Shown here: piece after piece, positions 55,101-64,000 of the stretch | Layout of the letters: each line of letters opens with the position of its first letter | Position numbering within the stretch: position 1 is the stretch's first letter | Assembly (NCBI GenBank): GCA_030267965.1 | Contig: BRYA01000748.1 | Span: 1 to 64,000 of the forward strand | From: Triparma columacea | Lineage: Eukaryota; Sar; Bolidophyceae; Parmales; Triparmaceae | Direction of reading: 5' to 3' | Length of the DNA: 64,000 nucleotides | Program-made: the position numbers and the translations under genes | Notes under the pieces: generated by a model | Seen by the model: only the letters and a program-made list of their open reading frames with translations | Told to the model about the DNA's origin: nothing | Database searches by the model: none

Positions 55101-57747
55101 GACTGGCGATGGGGTGGGCACGCTTCATCCCCTCCTGCATACAAAACTCCCACCATAAGCATCTCCTAGGGTGGGTGCTGCCCAGTTCACAAATAAAACC
55201 CTTTGGACAAATAACTTTCTCCCCCGGGGTTTCGCAGTAGTATCCTTTTTCGCACGTAGTTATGTTGTCCGGGGTACACGCATAGCCCCACTTCTCGGGG
55301 CAGGGAATATCCACCATTAAATCGGGGCAATATGAGCCCGAACGGCAACAAAAGCTGCAGGAGGAGCGAAGCGGTAGGGGCGTGAAGAGATGACCACAGG
55401 GTGAGTGTAAGTGCCTAAAATTTTCATGAATGGCTTGCACATTCAACCATTCTCACCTGGCACCATTAAGTACCATCTCCCCCGTCTGGTTCTTCTCGTG
55501 TACGCCCATGCACTTGTAGAACGGGTCCTTGGGGGAAGGCCTCGAAGGTTTTGAAGTCGGGGAGACGAGGGGTTCCAAGTTACTACGTCCAGAGGGGGGC
55601 AACGACATCTTGTAGATATTGTTGAACTTCGCGAACTCCCCACCGGCGTAGATTTGGCCGTCAGGAGCCCTTGTGGCATAGTTCACCGAGGTGAGGACAT
55701 CTGAGTCCGTCCTGTTGAGGGCAATATCGGGGAAGGAGTGGTTAGAGCTGACGGGGGAGGGCAGGTACTTTTCGTGCTCCCAGTCGTACACGAGCCTGGC
55801 GATCCCCTGCTTGCAGGGAAAGGTCGCAGTTTCGTTTAATACCGTCTGCATGGTCGTTTCGTTCATGTAGTACGCTTCCCAGCTGTTGAAACGGCCTGCG
55901 ACGAGCACTTCGGTGCAACGCCAGCTGCGAGTGCGGTGAGCAAAGCGAGCGAGCCGCGAAGAGGGGGTTAATTTTGGCGTTTGTAGATAAGTAAAAGGGA
56001 GCCTTGTCTTTGTCTGTTCTCACCTCTTCACTAAGTCATTCTCCCCGTAAGGCTCGATCATATGCGTCACGTTGTTCGTTGTGCTCAGGCACTTGACGCT
56101 CATGACTTCCCCGTTCGGTCCCCCCGTCATCTTCGCCTTGTCCTTGATCTCGCTTGCGTGCCTCTTCGAGACCTTCCCGTTGCTTAGGAGTCGAGGGACG
56201 AAAAAACGCTGCAAGTTCTGGTAACCGGTTTCGCTCTTCGGCTGGACGGCATCTTGCTCAGCCGGGTCGGGCTGAGCGGGTGGTGAGGTCGGGTCAGTCG
56301 GTGCCTCTGTTTCGGCTTCGAACTTCATGCTCACGCTAGCCGCAAACTCCCCGCCAACCAGGACCTCGTCGTGGGAGACTTGGAGGACAGCGTGAGCGGC
56401 ACCGTGGATACCCTCGCAGCAAGCAGAGGGCGTTGAGGGCATGAGACAGGCGTTCACGGACATCATGTCGGTTGAGATTATGCAGCGGGTGCTTTGGACT
56501 GGGGATTGTGGTGTCGGAGGGTAAACTATCTTGGCAGGGTAGGGGACGTCGTCAGTGGATTCGTCGTTGGCGACGGTTTTTTTGGACTTGTCGGAGGGGC
56601 CGAAAATTCCACCAACAACGACTGGGGAGGTAGGGATGGAGGGGTTTGTTGCAACGGACATTGCGACTCCACTGTCAGAGAGGTCCATTATCTCCTGGAG
56701 GGAGGTCAATGGAGAGTGGGGTTGGGATGAAGAAGTCGAAGGTGAAGAGAAGGTCAGCTTAGCAAGGCCACCGGCCTGAGGGGGGGGGGTTGGGAGGGTT
56801 GGGGGGGTTGGGGGGGTTAGGGGGGTTGGGGGGGTTGGGGGGAGGGGGGGTGCAAAGAGTGCTTGGAACATGTTACATATTTGCCTCACCTTTATTCCGA
56901 AAACGTTGGTAAATGAGCCCCCCAAGAACATAGTATCGCACGTGGTCCCATTGCCCCCGGTGCACTTGATGGTCCTCACGAGGCCAGGGGACTCGTGAGT
57001 GCTATTTTTGTTCACGACCCCAGTGGAAAGGGGCGTGGCGGTGGAGTTCGACACGAGAGCGTAGAAGGTGGAAGTTTTGATGATAAACTTTGCCACATTG
57101 TTGAAAATCTGGGTGTGTGCGAGGGAAGGTTTTTGGAGAGGGCGGTGGTGGGAAGGAGTCAGCGCCTTCATACCCTAAAAACCTTCGTCGTTATGCTCTC
57201 GCTGCACCTTCATCGTTATGCTACCCACGCCCTCGCTCCCCCCCCTTCCGCGCGCGCTCACCTCTTCCCTCGTCTCGTGTATCCTGTCAACCTCATGCAT
57301 ACTAACAGCGTTCCCCCCCTTGTCAAAGTGCTGAGTAATGTTCCTGAACATCCCGCCAAGGTAAATGAACGGCTCCCCCTCGGGACAGTACATCGTCTGA
57401 ATAGTGGAAAGGAAGTTCCCCTCCGGGTCCCTCTTGGTGTCCTCCAGCAACGACCTTGCACCAATTTCTCCAAGGAATGTCACTTCACCCGTGGGAATGT
57501 CGACGACTGCAAACGATGATGCTGAGAGGGACGAGTACCTGTTGAACTGGCCGGCTACGTAGAGGCTGTCGCCGCGGACACAGAGAGCATTCACATACTT
57601 TGTTACCACTGCGGTGGAGGTGAGACACACTTTGGGACCTTGTATGGTCATTGTGGTCTCGGTTTCGATAGATAAGGACGGGGAAGAGGAGAGAAGAAGT
57701 AGCAAAACAGCAAACGTATATGCAAGCATGCTCATGGTTGGGAGCAT
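52149..57747 (-). CDS. ABCG-type half transporter with beta-propeller-like ectodomain
   Basis: Ten exons join in phase to 1571 residues: 57747-57262, 57108-56890, 56775-56024, 55924-55457, 55354-54574, 54497-54087, 53990-53505, 53431-52858, 52784-52378, 52280-52149. A signal peptide (LAYTFAVLLLLLSSSPSLS) leads into an extracellular part with repeated strands such as LYVAGQFNRYSS, FLGGSFTNVFG, LVGGEFAAS, LVAGRFNSWE and IYAGGEFAKFNN, a propeller-like pattern. A Cys-rich block (CCRSGSYCPD to CMQEG) and a membrane helix follow, as in plant ABCG24/28. The nucleotide-binding domain has Walker A GPSGCGKST (906-914), signature ISGGQRKR (1014-1021), Walker B LVLFLDE (1033-1039) and the H-loop His1071; the C-terminal half holds the transmembrane helices. 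Known ABCG proteins export lipids or small molecules as dimers. The propeller fusion is unusual. Confidence 0.88.
56780..56858. repeat. G-rich (GGGGGGTT)n tract in intron
   Basis: About nine units of GGGGGGTTG with occasional GGGTTAGG-like variants. It falls in the intron between exons 57108-56890 and 56775-56024 of the ABCG gene; on the transcribed strand it is C-rich and precedes the acceptor as a polypyrimidine tract. It could form G-quadruplexes on the plus strand. Confidence 0.85.
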
Positions 57748-57986
57748 GGGCCTGGCAACTAACTGCAGGGAGGGCCCAGTGTGCGGATTCGAGGATTCGA
57801 GGATCCGAGAATCCGAGGATTCAGGGTGGAAAATAAAGCTTCTAAAGTCATAAAGATCCAAGTCTCGAACCACAACTTCCACAATCGTTCCATATTGGGA
57901 TCAGCATTGTTTGAAAGTCCCCGTTCCTATCTCTCTTATTCTCTACCTTCATCTCAATCTCTCATTAAGCGTCTCCCCCTCTAATA

Positions 57987-58742
57987 ATGACAACTCGTTT
58001 GATCTCTCCTTCTTCCTACCTCGTCCGTCGTCTCGGTACCACCCTTGACGCTAGTATCCTCCAGCTGTGCGTGACTGACAAGTGCGCTTTGGGTTCACGT
58101 AGACTTTTCGACGCCTTCAACCCACCTCCGCAGGACACAGGCCTACTAGGACATGTCATTGAACCATACGAATGCGGGAAGGGGGAGGGGGGGTGGGGAG
58201 AAAGGACGCCAGATGAGCTGGTGCAGGTGGTGGAGATGTTCTACGACAACACTGCTGTGGTTAAGGGGATGGGGGAGAATGACCTAGGGGTTACATTCGC
58301 CGGATGCGAGGGGGACCCACTGTATGATGAGAGGAGCAGGGGGGTTGTAAGGGAGGTGGTGGACGGGGTCAAGGGGAGAAGCAGGCACGGGGTCCCCTTT
58401 TACGTCAGGAGCAGCGGGCTAACGTTGGACCCCGAAGACGTTAGGAATGGATGCTTGGGGGAGCTGGGGGTGAAGAGGGTAGAGTTCTTCCTGTTCGGGG
58501 GATCACCGCCCAGTTACAAGGAGTCTTGCGGGGCCCTGAGCAGCGGGGAGGACGGGGGTAGGGCATTTGGGAGGCTTTGCGAGGTTATTTCATCTGCCGC
58601 TGAGAGAGGGGGACTGGGAATTGATGTGGGGATAAAGAGGGGGGACAGGATGGCGGGGGAACTAGCGAGGAGCCTAGGGGCGACTGGGGTGCACGAGTAC
58701 CCTACGATGCATAGTAATATTAGCGGGGAGACCGGCTGTTGA
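57987..58742 (+). CDS. Unrecognised protein, TIM-barrel-like
   Basis: 251 residues from ATG 57987, single exon. Pattern GVTFAGCEGDPLYDE, then a helix, then PFYVRSSGLTL, then VEFFLFGGSPPSYKESCG and GLGIDVGIKRG resembles the order of strands in a radical-SAM barrel (acceptor G-GEP, TNG, and S-D strands), but the CxxxCxxC iron-sulfur motif is absent, so it is at most a degenerate relative. The start lies next to the ABCG gene, head to head with 239 bp between. The gene ends in the first copy of a 44-bp duplication. Confidence 0.6.
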   Translation: MTTRLISPSSYLVRRLGTTLDASILQLCVTDKCALGSRRLFDAFNPPPQDTGLLGHVIEPYECGKGEGGWGERTPDELVQVVEMFYDNTAVVKGMGENDLGVTFAGCEGDPLYDERSRGVVREVVDGVKGRSRHGVPFYVRSSGLTLDPEDVRNGCLGELGVKRVEFFLFGGSPPSYKESCGALSSGEDGGRAFGRLCEVISSAAERGGLGIDVGIKRGDRMAGELARSLGATGVHEYPTMHSNISGETGC

Positions 58743-58818
58743 CAGGGAATTTTGTTTTTCAAACTTCATATGTTACCGGCTGTTGACAGGGAATTTTGTT
58801 TTTCAAACTTCATATGTT
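58731..58818. repeat. Exact tandem duplication of 44 bp
   Basis: ACCGGCTGTTGACAGGGAA... at 58731-58774 is repeated without change at 58775-58818. Copy 1 contains the stop codon (58740-58742) of the plus-strand gene; copy 2 reaches the stop codon of RPC8 on the other strand (58817-58819). Confidence 0.97.
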
Positions 58819-59726
58819 AATCCATATCGTCCTCGCCGTCCTCCTCATCTTCGTCGTCGTCGTCGTTTTCCCACCACTCATTCTTCCCAAGTCCGTCCGA
58901 CCTCATAATCCCAACGACCTCCATGGTCGTGCTATTGCTAATCCTCTCCCTACGAAGGTTCCCCCCCTCCTCCCAGCTCCTCCCCTTATCGAAGCTCTGG
59001 CTACGCTTACGGACAGGGGCGCCGGCGGCAGAGGCGTCAACCTTCGATTCCATAGTGTGGACGCCCTTGACGGAATAGGTCTTCCCGGTGAAATTGACGT
59101 CGTGGACTTCAAAGTTGATCATGTCCCCCTTTTGGATAGCCAGAGGCTCGTCGTCGTCGTCCTCCTCCTCATCCTCATGACTATCATCCCAGACCCATGT
59201 CTTCTTGGCTTCATCGAAGCTGCTCGGTTCGAAGAGGTGGTAGTAGGGGATGAAGCAGTTGGTGAAGAAGTCCAGCCCCACCTTAATGCCGTCCTTGCTG
59301 CACTCAAGAACCTTACCGGAGATTACCTCCCCAACGGACGGCTTGAACACGACTAGCCGGAACACGACCTCGAAGTGAGCGCCTCCGTCGGCGGGGTGAA
59401 TGAGTGAGGAGCCCACCTAATTAGGAGGAGGTGGTTTGTTCAAGGGTTGGGACATGGTTTAGGACATGGTTTAGGACATGGTTTTGGACACGAGTTCCTC
59501 TTCGTCGGCCGTAAAGACTTAAAAGTGATATCAGCTATGAAATGCTGCCACTAATTCAATCGCTTACCTTAATAATATCATACAATGTCATCACCAGCCC
59601 CACGTCCATCAGAACCTTCTCAGGGTACTTTGCATTAATTGCCCCAATTAAAGCTAATGAGTCACCAGATTCGTACTGCTCTGGAGTCAATTTTAAAGTA
59701 TCGGCAATTGTGCTAAGGAAAAACAT
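58817..59726 (-). CDS. RPC8: RNA polymerase III subunit RPC8 (RPC25/POLR3H)
   Basis: Exons 59726-59568 and 59416-58817 join in phase 0 to 252 residues. Exon 1 is the N-terminal Rpb7-like part (MFFLSTIADTLKL, AKYPEKVLMDVGLVMTLYD). Exon 2 is the OB-fold: FRLVVFKPSVGEVISGKV, then GIKVGLDFFTNCFIPYY, FDEAKKTWVWDD, and the family ending GLGKNEWW. An extra acidic tail (DDDDEDEEDGEDDMD) follows the usual end. RPC8 with RPC9 forms the Pol III stalk used in initiation and transcript binding. It faces the plus-strand neighbour with 74 bp between stops. Confidence 0.95.
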
Positions 59727-61150
59727 TGAGGAAGCCTACAGAAGGAAGATTTAGGCACCCGAGCCGATGATGGGAAGAATCGGAAGCCTGGAAAATTACT
59801 ATGGAGGGCGCTATGGTGAAGTTGGTTAAGGAGGGGTGGATGTGTGTGTTGGTGGGGGGGTGTACAGGAGGGAACTACTTTTGTGGGAAAGGATTCGTTT
59901 ACAAGGTGAGAGAATTTGAGGTGCTTTGAGCTTTGAAGAATAGGAAGGGAAGGTTGTTGACAGGAAGAGGAAGAAGAAGAGTTGGCAACCTGCGTGTTAT
60001 CGTAAAAATAAAGGTACTAGGAATGGGCTTCATTTATGACGACGCTTCCGGGGCTATTTTACCTACCCTCGACTGCTTCGTAATCTCAGGGGGGGGAAGC
60101 AGACTCGTCTTCGTCGGTTAACACCAACCCGTTAGAGAAGGTTCAGCAATATTATATTGACGTAAGAAATGATAAGAATATTGACTGCTGTACGCTCTTG
60201 ACGATAAAAACTACGTTTGTTTGTCATCAAAAAATCGCCTTTGTTCACAACATTTTTCAAAAGTCTTCTAAATTCTTTACTGATATCTCAATATCTTTAT
60301 GTTTGTATCAAATCTACTCAATTGATTTTAAAATGTACAACAATCCATATAGCAAAATATTTTACACCTGAGAAATTTCAAATATTTATTTAGGTTATAT
60401 GAATATACGAAAAGATTCAAAATACAATGTTTTAATGATAATTGCATATATTAAGTTACATTTGAGACATTACTAAAATTATATTCTTGAGATGTCAAAA
60501 AAAGTTTAATAGTATCAAAGATACTCAATTAGTTTATATTGTCGATTGTTACTAATAATTTATATTTTGTAGGTATAAAATAGACAATTCAATTTTTCCG
60601 ATTTTCGATTTGCAAGTGCACATCCTTAACCACAAAATTAATCTAGTGTACGACTACCTAACACCAAATTAGGAGCACCTCAGCTCTTCTCGACATCGAA
60701 GTCGACGCAAAACCTTCCTCGTTGAAGCGAAACTTCCCCTAGGCCTCCCCCAACACTCCCCCCTCGCCGCAACTGCTCTTACTGGTTTTGGTGATCTCCC
60801 CCCAATAGGACCTCTCGCACTCCGTAACTCACCTTTTGCATTCATCTAGGACTCCCACCAGAACCTCATTACATATTTGACTCCCCCGCCGTCCAACAAC
60901 CACGACATTGTCCACCCTGACCTGAGCCCTCCTACTCAAGGCTCATTTCTAAGCTTGCGGACAGCGTATTCGTCAAGGTAAGTGACGCAGAGGGGATGGG
61001 GGGGTAATATGACGAGAAAGTGATGCTTCGAGACCTTCGCAAACCTTTTCATTGTGGAGATCAATGATGGAAGAACACAGCAGATGGCAAGACTGTTGGG
61101 GCACAAGGGGGCCTTGTTGGCAATTTCTTGGAACTGGTCGTAAATAGCAT
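59727..61150. other. Long noncoding stretch with AT-rich island
   Basis: About 1.4 kb between RPC8 and the START gene. A short plus-strand frame from ATG 59801 (35 codons) ends at a clear GTGAG donor (59906) and could be a first exon, but no convincing continuation was found. From about 60130 to 60650 the DNA is strongly AT-rich, with many short T and A runs and no ORF. From 60660 to 60978 it returns to GC-balanced and ends in a CAAG|GTAAGT donor (near 60978), so it may hold an untranslated exon of the START gene. Confidence 0.5.
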
Positions 61151-64000
61151 ATGAAGCTCGACTTACCTTTCACTAAGCTCACCGCACCTAGTTATCCGCC
61201 CTTGCACGCGTTAGATACCAAGAAAGCCAATTTTAGTGAAAAAATGAGCACTGCAGCGAGCCCCAAGCTGGAGGACGAGCACATCATTGCCGCGACCGAC
61301 GTCAAGAGAGGCACCACTGACCAAGCACAATTTGTCGACGTCGAGAGCGCTGTAAACGGGGAGACTGTTGGTGCTGCCGAAGACATTGTAGCCTCAATTG
61401 ATGACAATGATGTGGAGAAGGAATGCGTTACTCGCGTCGACGATCCTCCCGACGGGCTTGACCTTGACGGAAGATTGTTAGAGGGAAAAATAGAGGGGAG
61501 TCATGCCTCCCTTGAAGTCATCGGTGACATCGAGTGGACTGACAACGAGATTGACCAAGCTTTGCTGAAGGCTGAGGTAAGTTGGAGTTCCCAAATAGCC
61601 CCAAAAATCGACGGCCATCGTTGGAGACCAATTACATTAGGCCGCTATCCATCAAATTTTCGGCCATCCCGCAAATCGCTTGAGATGTACCGATTCACCT
61701 CTCTCTCTCGTGCTCACCTGAATTAACCGATAATCCCACGCTCCATTATCACCAATTGCAGGCCTACCACGACGGCATGGACATGAAGCATCCTTCAGCA
61801 AGTGTCCCTCTTCCATCTGCAAGCAACCCAGAAAGCGAGGAGCAGTACGAGCTTATCCACGATGAGATCTATGATGCTTTAGTTTTTAGAGGCGCAGTGG
61901 AGGGGCAGCTCGACCTTTCCAGGGACGATATTGTCAAGGAATTGAAGCAGGGCATATTTATCCATGATTTACCTGACAAGGTGCTGAATTTTCTTCTTGA
62001 AGAGTGTGCAGTTGGAGTGTGGCGCAGGCACATCCTAGATCCCCTAGAGGAGGAGGGGGGCACGAAGCTAGCGTTTTGGCGGCACTACCTCACGGGGGAC
62101 AAGGTAGTGGAATATGTCCTCACATTACAAACAACCCACAACCTTTACAATCAGGCCCACACCATCACATTGACGTCCGTCAGGGACAAGGATTTAACCA
62201 GTGTGGCTATGAAGAAACTTACGGACCAAGACCAAATTCGGAAGAAGGCTAGCAGGAGGGCTAGACTCGAAGGAAAGCTGCACCTTGAAGCAGCTCAGTA
62301 TGGGCAGACCAGGCTTGTCATTACTGGAAAGTTTCAAGCAGAAGAGACCACCTTCTCTGCTGTAAAGAAATTGGACATAAATTTCCTTTATTCCTCCCTC
62401 AAGGGTATAATTGGCCAGATTGAGAAACACTTCCACAAACCCGGCATTATTGATGAGAGAAAGAAAAGGCACTTTGTGGATGAAATCATGCCAAGTCCAC
62501 CTCCCCTGACAGTAGAGGAGGAAAGCATGCTGGAAGGAGTTGAAGGGTTGGAGAACGAACTTTATGAGAAGGGAAAAAGAGTCAAGGGGACATTGAAGGA
62601 GGGAGTTGACAAGTTCCTGTGGAGAGAGAAGGACAAGGTGTGGGCAGCCTTTGGGGTAACTGTGGACAAGTCAGCAAAAAGTGTATTGGCAGAGCAATTT
62701 CTGCTTGACACATTTGCGCGATCTGAGAAACACTTCAAAAATAATGGGAACTTACCAAGGGTTATCAGGAATGATTTTGAGGGTACTAGAAGCATGCACT
62801 ATTATTTGGGCGTGAAGGTCCCTGCCGCCACCAATCGACTATTTGAGAATTGGTATGTGTGGAAAGAGGTCAAACTTGCAAATGGACAGACTTCATACAT
62901 GGTAGCTTTTGTGCCACTGACAGAGTACCCTGGAGGAGGCTTCAAGGACCTCAGTAAGGAAGGATTTGTGCTAGCAGAGTCTACAGGTGCCTACTTCTTC
63001 AATGAGATTGCCTCAAATGTCTGTAGGGTGACACGCATTCAGACTGGCGATCTTCAATTCCAAGGCCTTCAAAAGACACTGATGGACAAAGCAATTGATT
63101 ACCTTGCAAAGAATCAACTTGCTGAGGCCAACATGTGGCAGGAGAAGTTCAGGAGGAGCGGGAAGAAGGTTGATGCTGAGGTCAGGGGGGCCTTGGTGGA
63201 GAGGATGAGGGAGGGCGTTGAGTTGGAGGATGACCAGAAGATGGTGTTTGGGGAGTTGGAGAAGCTCTTTGGTGGGGAGAGGGAAGGAGAGTGGAGGCCT
63301 TTGGAGTCACCTCACGAGGGAGTGAAGATGAAGATCAAATACCAGCAACAGGTACAGGGAGAGAGGAGCCTTGCTCTTGGACAAGGGGAAAGTACAGCAG
63401 ATTGCACTGCAGAGGAGGCAACTGCATGGTTCTTTGAGTACTGCAGCAGGGAGAGGACGCAAATTGACAGGGAAGAGGGAAATCCAGCAAGATTCGAGAT
63501 TAGAAAGGCAGATAATAGGATAAACGAGAAGCTCGTCGCCTTCATCAAGAAGATGCCAAAACTTCTCAACAACCGTGACTTTATGGTCAAGTTCGTTTGG
63601 AGGAAGGAAGAATATGATAGTTACACTGTAGCAGGGATATCAGTGGACGGGAACCCAGATTACGGAGAAAATACAAGAAAGCTGGTGAGAGGAACTACAA
63701 AGTTGCTTATCACTGCAACCAACATAAAGAGTGTAGGGAGCATACCTCAGTGTAATATTAGGATTCTCCAGTACTTTGACCTTGGTGGATATGTTCCCAC
63801 ATCCGTTTTGGACAAAAGAATGCCTAAGGCTCTGAAAATTTTAGACAGCATGTCAAGAACTTTTGATCAGAGCAAGGAAGTTGATAAAGCTGCACTGGCC
63901 TCTCTTGCCAACATCATCAAGAATGAGCCCCAAGATTATACAGATGGGGAGAAGGTCGCAATCAGGAAAGGGAAGGAGTTTTATGAAAAGTGCAAGGAGG
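61151..64000 (+). CDS. Tandem START-domain protein (3' end off window)
   Basis: Exons 61151-61576 (or from ATG 61244) and 61762 to the edge join in phase 0; at least 888 codons are visible. The first 130 residues are acidic and disordered. Two or more START-like domains follow: the first region around YDALVFRGAVEGQLDLSRD to VWRRHILD with WRRHYLTGDKVV-type segments, later WKEVKLANGQTSYMVAFVP and AFVPLTEYPGGG, then RLVRGTTKLLITATNI with CNIRILQYFDLGGYVPTSV, which parallels the VTLVSKADFGGNVPSAIV strand-helix junction in the START domain of the kinase gene at the other edge. A catalytic domain may follow outside the window. Function inferred: lipid-sensing signalling; not proven. Confidence 0.72.

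Noticed and set aside
60660..60840. Open plus-strand frame ending TAG (contains FLVEAKLPLGLPQHSPL)
   Set aside because: No start, no supporting splice acceptor and no domain; may be an untranslated exon or chance.
12750..64000. tRNA genes in intergenic regions
   Set aside because: A scan by eye for GGTTCRA B-box motifs gave isolated hits (for example near 25441 and 59228) without an A box or cloverleaf.

Overview
The window is eukaryotic nuclear DNA: most genes are split by short introns of roughly 60-270 bp with clear GTGAG/GTAAG donors and CAG/TAG acceptors. Gene content (HslV peptidase, DBP3-type helicase, Prp18, Pol III RPC8, START-domain signalling proteins, ABCG transporter, B4GalT-LicD glycosyltransferase), moderate GC and compact spacing suggest a unicellular stramenopile alga. 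My best guess is a Parmales/Bolidophyceae (Triparma-like) genome; this is inference, not proof. One 37-base N gap lies inside an intron (22319-22355).

Layout. 1-12749 (minus) reads as one very large gene. Its exons join in phase from an N-terminal hydrophobic segment through repeated modules of unknown type, two membrane segments, four beta-helix-like modules, six EGF-like repeats, a third membrane segment, a START domain and a TKL-type protein kinase that runs off the left edge. 13553-16027 (minus) is a trimodular glycosyltransferase; 16361-17221 (plus) a multipass membrane protein; 17322-25332 (minus) a PHD-finger/PLU-1-like chromatin protein; 26140-26409 a small coiled-coil ORF; 26648-27550 (minus) an HVA22/REEP-like protein; 28192-29413 (plus) a 2OG-Fe(II) oxygenase; 29475-31145 (minus) an aldehyde dehydrogenase; 31536-32429 (plus) HslV; 32523-34841 (minus) an unrecognised protein; 35109-37935 (plus) a secreted, membrane-anchored alpha/beta hydrolase; 38076-40410 (minus) a DBP3-like helicase; 40538-41776 (plus) Prp18; 42090-42800 (minus) a C9orf85/DUF2039 protein.

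43316-45147 (plus) is the most unusual stretch: six successive introns, each with one related ~130-nt RNA bearing box C/D snoRNA hallmarks, each ending 49-66 nt before its 3' splice site. The last exon of this array leads into a THH1/TOM1/TOM3-like membrane protein gene (45247-46913), so the array may be that gene's 5' leader or a separate snoRNA host gene.

47074-50142 (minus) is an Sfi1-type centrin-binding repeat protein interrupted in frame by a TGA exactly where a repeat Trp (TGG) is expected. 50423-52060 (plus) is a two-exon membrane protein. 52149-57747 (minus) is a ten-exon ABCG-type transporter fused behind a large extracellular region with beta-propeller-like repeats. 57987-58742 (plus) is unrecognised and converges on RPC8 (58817-59726, minus); a 44-bp tandem duplication sits at their facing ends. 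59727-61150 is mostly noncoding with an AT-rich island. A tandem-START protein gene begins at 61151 and runs off the right edge.

Themes: membrane signalling (the receptor kinase and START proteins at both edges), RNA processing (DBP3, Prp18, snoRNA array, RPC8), and organelle or membrane metabolism (HslV, ALDH, ABCG).
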